Shown piece after piece: positions 53,911-62,859 of a stretch of 64,000 nt of DNA. Source of the stretch: Achatina immaculata (taxonomy: Eukaryota; Mollusca; Gastropoda; Stylommatophora; Achatinidae). The DNA lies in NCBI GenBank assembly GCA_009760885.1, contig CM019721.1, positions 23,599,974 through 23,663,973 on the forward strand, in the 5' to 3' direction. Within the stretch, counting starts at the first letter, position 1, and each line of letters begins with the position of its first letter. The notes below the pieces were generated by a model. The model searched no databases. It was given only the letters and a program-made list of their open reading frames with translations, and was not told the DNA's origin. Both the position numbers and the translations under genes were made by a program.

Positions 53911-55495
53911 TTCGTTCTACATCGTGATATTCTTGATCTATGGGTTCCATGTCACTTCGTTCTACATCGTGATATTCTTGATCTATGGGTTCCGTGTCAC
54001 TCGTTCTACATCGTGATATTCTTGATCTATGGGTTCCATGTCGCTTCGTTCTACATCGTGATATTCTTGATCTATGGGTTCCATGTCGCTTCGTTCTACA
54101 TCGTGATATTCTTGATCTATGGGTTCCATGTCACTTCGTTCTACATCGTGATATTCTTGATCTATGGGTTCCATGTCACTTCGTTCTACATCGTGATATT
54201 CTTGATCTATGGGTTCCGTGTCACTCGTTCTACATTGTGATATTCTTGATCTATGGGTTCCATGTCGCTTCGTTCTACATCGTGATATTCTTGATCTATG
54301 GGTTCCATGTCGCTTCGTTCTACATCGTGATATTCTTGATCTATGGGTTCCATGTCACTTCGTTCTACATCGTGATATTCTTGATCTATGGGTTCCATGT
54401 CACTTCGTTCTACATCGTGATATTCTTGATCTATGGGTTCCGTGTCACTCGTTCTACATCGTGATATTCTTGATCTATGGGTTCCATGTCACTTCGTTCT
54501 ACATCGTGATATTCTTGATCTATGGGTTCCGTGTCACTCGTTCTACATCGTGATATTCTTGATCTATGGGTTCCATGTCGCTTCGTTCTACATCGTGATA
54601 TTCTTGATCTATGGGTTCCATGTCGCTTCGTTCTACATCGTGATATTCTTGATCTATGGGTTCCATGTCACTTCGTTCTACATCGTGATATTCTTGATCT
54701 ATGGGTTCCATGTCACTTCGTTCTACATCGTGATATTCTTGATCTATGGGTTCCGTGTCATTCGTTCTACATCGTGATATTCTTGATCTATGGGTTCCAT
54801 GTCGCTTCGTTCTACATCGTGATATTCTTGATCTATGGGTTCCATGTCGCTTCGTTCTACATCGTGATATTCTTGATCTATGGGTTCCATGTCACTTCGT
54901 TCTACATCGTGATATTCTTGATCTGTGGGTTCCATGTCACTCGTTCTACATCGTGATATTCTTGATCTATGGGTTCCATGTCACTTCGTTCTACATCGCG
55001 ATATTCTTGATCTATGGGTTCCATGTCACTTCGTTCTACATCGTGATATTCTTGATCTGTGGGTTCCATGTCACTTCGTTCTACATCGTGATATTCTTGA
55101 TCTATGGATTCCATGTCACTTCGTTCTACATCGTGATATTCTTGATCTATGGGTTCCATGTCACTCGTTCTACATCGTGATATTCTTGATCTATGGGTTC
55201 CATGTCGCTTCGTTCTACATCGTGATATTCTTGATCTATGGGTTCCATGTCACTCGTTCTACATCGTGATATTCTTGATCTATGGGTTCCATGTCACTTC
55301 GTTCTACATCGTGATATTCTTGATCTATGGGTTCCATGTCACTTCGTTCTACATCGTGATATTCTTGATCTATGGGTTCCGTGTCACTCGTTCTACATCG
55401 TGATATTCTTGATCTATGGGTTCCGTGTCACTCGTTCTACATCGTGATATTCTTGATCTATGGGTTCCGTGTCACTCGTTCTACACCGTGATATT
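53911..55495. repeat. 45/44-base minisatellite with higher-order structure, about 35 copies
   Basis: Unit: 'cttcgttctacatcgtgata' + 'ttcttgatctatgggttcc' + 'atgtca'. Most units are 45 bases; some are 44 because one T is lost ('cactcgttc'). The short units recur every 224 bases (44 + 4 x 45) or 89 bases over much of the array, and A/G and C/G variants ('catgtcac', 'catgtcgc', 'cgtgtcac') follow the same spacing. The 44-base units shift the frame, so a continuous protein is impossible. Confidence 0.95.
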
Positions 55496-55682
55496 CTTGC
55501 CCTGTGGATTCTGCGTTTGTCACTTTGTTTTACCCCGTGATATTAGACATTTTCAAAAAGCTTGGAATTTTCCATTTTTAAATGTTCTGTTGTCCTTCTG
55601 TCTTCGTTTCCCATACTAAATGCTGTTAAAAGTGTTATAAACCAAAGACATAGAGAGAGCTACTTCAGGAACTGTGTCGCGG

Positions 55683-55760
55683 TGGCATAGTGGTTAACAC
55701 AGTCGCCTGCTGTTCAGAAGGTCCCTGGTTGGATTTCGCTGAATAGTTTCAGACCAACCA
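55683..55760 (+). repeat. tRNA-like SINE head at the duplication edge
   Basis: Box A-like 'tggcatagtggttaacac' and a degenerate box B-like 'ggttggatttc' about 33 bases later. The left boundary of the 1.14 kb duplication coincides with its first bases. Confidence 0.45.
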
Positions 55761-56116
55761 ACACCGAGGTCAACCTAGTCTAACAAAAAAAGTATCTGGG
55801 ATTTCCTTCTGAAACCTGGCAACAAGGACAGCTGGTGACAGTCCATACCTCAAATACTGTGACGGCGCCTTACTTGAAACAGATTTCTACTTCAAGAATG
55901 CATGATTTTGTTAAATTACAGGTTGAAAAATGACACGTGCTAGAGGACCGCGGAGTCACATGCCTTAGTTCGTCTACCGGTTCTGATGTTTAGTTATTAA
56001 ATATTTTTTCCTTAAATTTTATTAATTTTTTTTAAGGATTTTTTTTTAATTTCAGAGACAAATATAGGGAAAGAGGGGAGGGGGAATTGTGGTGAATATT
56101 GTTGCAGATTTTTTTT

Positions 56117-56656
56117 TTACGTGACCATTTCATTAAAAGGAAAAGCACTTCTTATGTCTAAACATTGTTCCTTCATTTCTATGACCACTTTCATTGAGGT
56201 ACATACAGGACCGCCAATGATTCTGCCAACAAATCTACCATATTCTACGACTTTTGTGAATCGCTCATTTCTTTGTATTTCTTCCTCTGTCAGGTTGCTC
56301 AAGAAGTCAAGAAGATGCGACTCAAGTTCGTCGTAGAAGTGCGGATGGAAGTAACTGTTTGTCATGTTTCCCTTTTCTGTTCTTCCACAATATTTCTTCG
56401 AAACTTCAGGGTTATGTCTCTGGCGGATGTGTTTTCTCTGAAGTTTTGCCTTATAGCCATGCTTGGTTCTAGTATTTTGAGTGAATATTGTAACTGGCTT
56501 ATGCGCTTCTTCTAAATAAATCTCGCCTCTGGCGCGACAGATTCCAAAAAATAGTTCACACAGAAAGTTTAGTGCCGCATCTATAGTCACTAGCTGGTTA
56601 TGAAAGACTGTCATTTCGTCGTGTGACTGAGTGGTATCAAATGCCACATTCCCCAC
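56117..56656 (-). CDS. Nuclease-domain family, C-terminal part, copy 1 (partial or broken)
   Basis: 179-residue minus-strand frame holding the C-terminal domain: FHNQLVTIDAALNFLCELFF, then KHGYKAKL, HIRQRH, NSYFHPHFYDELESHLL, FVGRIIGGPVCTSMK and SAFP, ending EMVT. It starts with a GTG-type codon in a frame that differs from the longer frame in copy 2 because of the one-base indel at about 56619, so copy 1 is probably frameshifted relative to its ancestor. Upstream the coding part can be followed to about 56820 (FLRLKARWKNYQEF) in another frame and then runs into the 22-base minisatellite. A minus-strand AATAAA lies about 100 bases downstream. Confidence 0.55.
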   Translation of the reverse strand: MGNVAFDTTQSHDEMTVFHNQLVTIDAALNFLCELFFGICRARGEIYLEEAHKPVTIFTQNTRTKHGYKAKLQRKHIRQRHNPEVSKKYCGRTEKGNMTNSYFHPHFYDELESHLLDFLSNLTEEEIQRNERFTKVVEYGRFVGRIIGGPVCTSMKVVIEMKEQCLDIRSAFPFNEMVT

Positions 56657-56822
56657 ATCTCAAATGATTTTTTAATTCCTTTCACGACACATATCAGATC
56701 GATGAACTGTACCAGTTTGTTAGGAGGGTAAAATCAAGTGGAGTTATCAATAGACAAAGAAAACTCTTGATAATTTTTCCATCTTGCTTTCAGTCTTAGA
56801 AACATGTTCCACCACCCTTCAT

Positions 56823-58960
56823 TCAGAGAACTCTTGGAGAAGCTGATCAAAAACGATGGAGAAGCTGAGGAAAAAATTTCGAGAAGGTAATCAGAAGCTT
56901 GGAAAAGCTGATCAAAAGACCTGGAGAAGCTGATCAAAACCCTTGGAGAAGCTGATCAGAAGCTTGGAGAAGCTGATCAAACACCTAGGAGAAGCTGATC
57001 AAAAAATATTGAATAAACTGATGAAAAACCTTGAAGGAACTGCCGAGAAACGTTGGAGAAGCTGATGAAAAACTTTGGAGAAGCTCATCAAAAGCCTTGG
57101 ATAAGCTGATGAAAGAACGTGGAGACGATGTTCAAAAGCTGTGGAGACGCTGATGAAAAATCTTGGAGAAGCTTATCACCAACATTGGAGAATCTGTCCC
57201 AAAACGGTGGAGAAGATGATCAAAAACATTGGAGATGCAGATCAAAAACCTTTGAGAAGATGATGAAAAGCCTTGAAGAAGCTGATCAAAATTCTTGGAG
57301 AAGCTGATGAAATACCTTGATGATGATGAAAAACGTTGGAGAAGCTTATGAAATTCCGTGGAGAAGCTGATCAAAAGGCTTGAAGAAGCTGATGAAAAAT
57401 CACGGAGAAGCTGATCAAAAGCATTGGACAAGCTGATCATAAAGCGTGGATCACTTGATCAAAAGCCTTGGAATCGCTGGTCTAAAACTTTCGAGAAGCT
57501 GATCAAAATCTTTAGAAAAGCTGAACAAAGGCCTTGGATAAGCTGATCAAAAGCCTTGGAGATGCTGATCAAAAACCACAGAGAAGATATTCAAAAGCCT
57601 TGGAGAAGTTAATCAAAAGCTTGAGATAAGCTGAGCAATGGGCTTGGAGAAGCTGATCAAAAGCCTTGGAGAATCCGATCAAAATCCTTGGAGAAGCTGA
57701 TCAAAATCCTTGGGGAAACTGATCAAAAGCCTTAGATAAGCTGATCAAAAGCTTAGAGACATTGATCAAAAGTCTTGGATACGCTGATCAAAAACCTTCG
57801 ACAGGCTGATCAAAAACCTTGGAGAAGCCGATCAAAAACCTTGGAGAAATTGATCAAGTGTGTTGGATAAGCTTATCAAAAACCTTCGAGATTCTGATCG
57901 AAACCATTCGATAAGTTGATTAAAAAAGCTTTGGAGAAGTCAATCAAAAGCCCTGGAGAAGCTGACCAAAACCAATGGAGAAATTGACCAAAAAACTGTG
58001 GACGAGATGATTGAACAACTTGGAAGAGGTGATCGAAAGCTTTGGAGAAGCTGATGAAAAACTTTGGAGAAGGTGATGAAAAACCTTGGAGAAGCTTATG
58101 ACAAACCTTTATAAGCTGATAAAAACACTGGAGGATCGACAGCCTTGAAAGAGCTTGTGAAAATCTTTATAAGAGCTGATCTAAAACCTTGAAGGAGGTG
58201 ATCAAGGGACTCGGAAAAGCTGATCAAAAACCTTGAAGGAGCTGATCAAGGGACTCGGTGAAATTGATTAAAAACCTTCAAGTAATCAAGATCCATGGAG
58301 AAGCTGATCAAAAACGATGATGAAGCTGACGAAAAGCCTTGGAAATGCTGATCAAAAATATTGCAGAAGATAATCATAAATGATGGTAGAGCTGATCAAA
58401 AACCTTGGAGAAGCTAATCAAAATCCTTGATGAAGCTGATCAAAAACCTTAGAGAAGCTGTTCAAACACCGTGGAGAGGCTGATCAAAAACTTTGGAGAA
58501 ACTGATCAAAAACGATCAGCTGACGAAAAACCTTTGTAAAGCTCATGAACAACATTTGAGAAGCTGATCAAAAACCTTTGGGAAGCTCATGAAAAACCTT
58601 TGAGAAAAACCTTGAAGAAACTGATAAAAAATGAGTATGAAGCTAATCAGAAACTTTGGAGAAGCTGATCAAAAATCTTTTAGAAGCTAATCAAAAACGA
58701 TGGTGAACCTGATCAAAAACCGTGGAGAAGCTGATCGAACCTGTGGAGAAGCTGATAAAAAACCTTAGAGAAGCCGATCGAAAACCTTAGAGAAGCTGAT
58801 GGAAAATCTTGGAGGAGCTGATCGAAAATAGTGGAGGAGCTGATCAAAAACCCTGCAGGAACCGATCGAAAACTTTGGTGAAGCCGATCAAAATCATTGT
58901 AGAAGCCGATCAAAAACCTTGGAGAACTTGAACAAAAACCTAGACAAACGGCCTTGTAGC
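56823..58960. repeat. Degenerate 22-base minisatellite, about 95 copies
   Basis: Units of about 22 bases based on 'gagaagctgatcaaaaacct' + 'tg'. They are much more diverged than the other arrays (units of 20-24 bases, many substitutions), which implies an older array. It directly abuts the 5' side of the nuclease-domain gene copy. Short frames such as SSASPRFLISFSK on minus are by-products. Confidence 0.92.
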
Positions 58961-59790
58961 ATTGGGGTCCGTGCTTGTTAGAAGTCATCATTTTGTACCC
59001 TTAAAAACTGATAGTTTTGATGGAATAACTCCCCTCCTGTCAAATTCCCATGTCAGTTCTTCTTGATGTCGTGTTGTAATTGTTTCAAGAAGATCAGCTT
59101 AGAATGTCCCGGTGATAGTTTTAGCTTTTTCAAGGTAGTCCACCAACAGTACTCCGTCTCCATTACAAATGATGGAGTCCATCACCTCGCCACAGACAGC
59201 ACTGACTTTGCCTTTCTGGGGGAGGGAGATCCTGATACGTCAACTGTTTTGACTGTTCTTTAGACTCAGATTGGAAATGATGACGCCAAGTCTCATCCAT
59301 GGTTACAAACTTCTGAATAAACCTCACAAGATTTGCTTAAAACAGAGCTAGATTGTCCTTTGCCATGGTAAGACACTCCCGCTTGTGATCAGCTCAAAGA
59401 AGTTTTGAGACCCAGTGAGCTGACACGTTGGTCATTTAAAGTTCATTGCGAATAACAGCATGAACCCGTTCCTGGGAGATACACAGATGTGTAGCAAGGT
59501 AACGCTCTTCCAGTCTCATGTCATGAATATTGTCAGTGGTTTCTTGTGTGGTAACAGTGATGGATCTCCCTGGACTGGGGTCATCTTCAAGGCCCTCTCT
59601 TCCTCGTTTGAATTCTGCTGCCAATTTTTCACCATGCTGTAAGAAGGAGCACTCTCCCCATGTAGTGTCAAGACCATATCCTCAAGAATATCTTTTGGCA
59701 TTAAACCTATATCAGGAAGTAGCGGATAACTGCGCCATGAGCGATGTTCTTCTCTTTGTGATAATTTGTCACCTTGTCTATTTCAAAGTT
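58961..59790 (-). pseudogene. mariner-like transposon remnant
   Basis: Minus-strand pieces of mariner transposase: helix-turn-helix part HGESAPSYSMVKNWQQNSNE (about 59665-59605), AAEFKRGREGLEDDPSPGRS (about 59624-59560, in another frame), CISQERVHAVIRNEL (59480-59436) and KFVTMDETWRHHFQSESK (about 59312-59258) with the first catalytic Asp in MDETW. Frameshifts and stops interrupt it and the second catalytic region is not readable. Terminal repeats were not identified. Confidence 0.82.
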
Positions 59791-60107
59791 GTGTAAAAGT
59801 AAAATAAAAACAGTTATTAACTTGAAACTTGGTGTGTAATGCTAAAAGAGGTTGAAGTTTTTGTGAGAATTATTAAGAATTCGTTATCACATTTCATTGT
59901 ACTTTAAGCCACGGACTATTCAGTTACGCCTCGTAGAGGCCTTTCTTTGCTATGACTTTCGACTAAAAAATAGTAATAAAAATAGCCATAATGATATCTA
60001 GATTGCAAGTAACTGTGTTACATAAGTGCCACGCTCTGAAACACAGTAACGATTCTGGTGCATAAGATTGAAAGCAAAAAAAAAAAAAATCTGAAGTAAC
60101 TAAATTT

Positions 60108-60156
<49 letters not shown>

Positions 60157-60204
60157 AAACAGCCATATGCTACAAAATGTTAACATTTTTCAGAATTAAA
60201 TAAG
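59791..60204. other. No gene; (CAA)n microsatellite
   Basis: AT-rich flank with about 17 CAA units at 60107-60157. No coding sequence. Confidence 0.6.
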
Positions 60205-60490
60205 ACATTCAGTCCATGTGCATGTCCCTTGCGGAACTTTGCCTCTCTAACAGCTCTCCTGTAGGCCTCTCGGTTGTAAGCAAGATGCCCTGCTGCTGAT
60301 GCATCGATGTGCAGATCATCAACGATGTCATGCAACCGTCTTCGCCTTGGTCTTCTTCTCTTTCTTTTTCCCATTATGTATCCTTCCAAACGATCTTCTC
60401 TAGGTTACTATGTCGTTTAATGTATAAAAAATATTTTAGTTTTCTTTGTTTAATCCTCTTTACTAATCAGCCTTCTTCACTACTTAGTTC
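60205..60490 (-). pseudogene. LINE-C 3' end fragment
   Basis: MGKRKRRRPRRRRLHDIVDD and HLAYNREAYRRAVREAKFRK on minus, like 205-425, then decayed sequence to about 60490. The (ATGA)n tail is not preserved. Confidence 0.82.
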
Positions 60491-60699
60491 GTGTAGTGGT
60501 TCAAAGGACTGTTATAGTCGGAGGTGGGTGTGGGATACGCTCTCCACTCCAATTAAATGTCTCAAATATCCTCTGACAGTCCGAGTCCAGCTCCTGGCCT
60601 TCTCGTGGCGGAACTGTTTAAACTGACAAGAGAAGGGGCGAAAGGCGAATATCTGGCGCCTGAAAATCATATGTTCGGGTATATGAGAGTCTTGATTGG
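60491..60699. other. Spacer before the rDNA-insert relative
   Basis: No gene. The 5' boundary of the following element could not be fixed; homology to 16736 onward starts at about 60748. Confidence 0.4.
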
Positions 60700-61815
60700 T
60701 AGCTCATCAAGGAGAAGGAAAACTCTGATTTAAAACACGCTGCTGGCGAGATTCTTCAGCTGACGTGCGTGAGGCGAAACTCCTCCAGGTCATTGAAGAA
60801 AAATGCGATTAGAGTAACCGTACGGCGCCGGAGTGGAAAAGGTGAAGGAAAGGATTAATTGAAGTAACCAGTAGTCTCGATGTCAGGGCCACTCAAATCC
60901 CAGCACTTTTGCTCTAGAGGCCGGTCACGTCCTATATACATCTATACTGGGGCAGATTGCATAAATTGGCTTGACCCAGGTGTTAAAAACTGCTGGCGAG
61001 ATTCTTCGGCTGACTCGCATGGGGTGAAATTCCTCCCGACCAATGAAGAAAATACGAAAATTCGATTAGGGTTGCCACACGGCACCGCTGTGAAAAAGTT
61101 GATAAAAAGGATAAAGTGAAGTTTAATCGGTATGTCCAGTAGTCTCACGGGGATAACTACTCATACCATGGCACCTCTGCCCTAGAGTATGGTCACGTCC
61201 TATAAAATCCATACTGGTGATATATGCCTAAACCTGCTTAATCCAGAGGTGAAACTTGAAGATTACTCATGTCACGGTACTCCGCTCTAGAAGTCGAGCA
61301 CGTCCTAAATACGCCCATACTGGAATAATACGCCTAAATCGGCTTAACCCAGGGGTGAAACTTACTAATGACGAGAATTCGTTCTCATGGACAAAAGCTA
61401 AATCCTGGTCACAACTAGGAAGGGTAGCAGCCACGACCACAAAATGCTGAAGTCGGAGGCACTGGACCAGTGCAGTCTAGATAGACAACAACCTCTCACC
61501 CGATGGGGATATATGCGCATCCTAATCACGCTGAGGTTTTCACGCTGGACTAGATGGGCAACCACCTCTCACCCGGTGGGGATATACTAATATCCAAAAC
61601 ACGTCGAGGTTTTTTAGTGAGAAAGTCCAACTCTAGATTAAACTGGCGAAACGAAAACCACGATATCACGCAATCCCGCTTCTGTGACCCACCGAGAATA
61701 CAGGGCCAGGCACCGCGATACTCTGAACCTCTTGTGATTCTTTCCTCTCGGGGACCACAGGAGTATACTCAGCAGGATCACGGGGCAGTCTTGGTGGTAA
61801 AAGCAAACGAAGAAG
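60700..61815 (+). mobile_element. Relative of the 16736-18017 element, without 18S
   Basis: Subrepeats of about 250 bases begin with 'gctggcgagattcttc(a/g)g' (60750 and 60992). Then come about 110-base units with 'ctctagag', 'cacgtccta' and 'gcctaaa' (60910-61340), units with 'cacctctcacccg(g/a)tgggg' (61490-61600) and an end with 'ggtggtaaaagcaaacgaag' (61793-61812). The order is that of 16736-18017 and it ends at the same GAA word. Neither the 120-base ETS-like segment nor 18S is present on its left. It shows that the element exists apart from rRNA sequence. Confidence 0.65.
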
Positions 61816-61940
61816 AACCAGGTAGTGGGTAGAACTGGAGAGAGTCGACAGGTAATGTTGTACAGTCACTGCCTGGAAAGGAAGCAGTAGCAAACTGCCT
61901 TCTGGAAATATACCAAGAAGTCCAACAGCAACATAGAAAT
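61815..61940 (+). pseudogene. LINE-C 5' UTR fragment
   Basis: 'gacaggtaatgttg', 'tacagtcactgcctgg', 'agcaaactgccttctggaaa' and 'taccaagaa' match 40770-40915 in order. The endonuclease does not follow. Confidence 0.6.
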
Positions 61941-62859
61941 AGGAACAGCTTTATTAATTAACAGGCACACATCTGTAACTTCTCAGTTTACACCTTAATG
62001 ATACCAAAAATAAAAGAATACAGGACAAGGAAACAGGGAAAGAAGATAAAATACAAAACCATTTCAGTGATATGTAGCAATTAAGAATGGAAAAAAATTA
62101 GTAGAAAAGGGGGGAGAGCTCAGCTGTGACTAGCAAGAAGCTGCATCCGAAAGTACGTGAGGTGGAATACTGTGAATGTTGAAATAAAGACTTGTGAGAT
62201 GTGATAGACTGCTAGTAAAGAGAGCTGGAGAAAACAGAAAGGATATATATATATATATGTATATACAATTGTAATTCAAACCAACAAAAAAGTGAGTGGA
62301 ATTTGGCTGAAGTAGACGGTAATCAGTTACAGTGAGGGTTCTGGAATGCAAGTCACGTTTGAATAAAGAGTAGAACTTAGTATAGAGAGGATATGATTGT
62401 GGAGAAAGGGAATGTATAGTATGGATGAATCCTTAGTTAAAACCGTGTGGTTCCATTTCTTGCAACATATCATGGAGGAGCAAGTGTGGCTCACATTTCT
62501 GCTTCTCTCAGAGTGTCATGTAAAACGGTCCATTGTGACGGACTGGACAAGGAAGGGCGACAAACGTGAAGCAAGGTCAAGGACACGACAGAACTTGGTC
62601 ACATTAATATAAGAAATTTTAACCCAAGAAATAGCAAGGCGCTTTGTTAAGTACAGACGTGAACGTCTCAATAGTATCTTCAGCCTCATGAAGTGGTTAC
62701 TACACCAACTCACAAACCTCTGGGAATCATGGCCCAGAGAGGACTGCACCATTAGAAGTTTAAAGGGCTTAAACGCTTGCCTAAAAAGAGGGGGGATGGG
62801 GCTTGGAAGAGTAATTCTATGATGATCTAAAGACCTGTGTAGTGTTGGGCCCAGGTCTC
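61941..62859. other. No gene seen
   Basis: Non-coding stretch with a short TA microsatellite at about 62243-62265. A plus frame at 62397-62612 has no recognised family. Confidence 0.4.

Larger units (their letters stand above)
55683..56822. repeat. 1.14 kb direct duplicate, copy 1
   Basis: Nearly identical to 62860-64000, 7.18 kb away in the same orientation. I see one one-base indel (about 56619 versus 63797). The shared part starts within a tRNA-like head ('tggcatagtggttaacac') and continues past the window edge in copy 2; in copy 1 the match holds at least to 56822. It includes the nuclease-domain gene fragment. Confidence 0.93.

Noticed and set aside
53779..55619. Long overlapping frames with 15-residue repeats on both strands
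   Set aside because: Produced by a 45-base tandem unit; 44-base units break the frame, and no conserved start, end or domain exists.
56734..58991. Serine/phenylalanine-rich frames on minus in the 22-base array
   Set aside because: A 22-base period gives similar peptides in all frames and they are broken often; only the part left of about 56820 shows family similarity.
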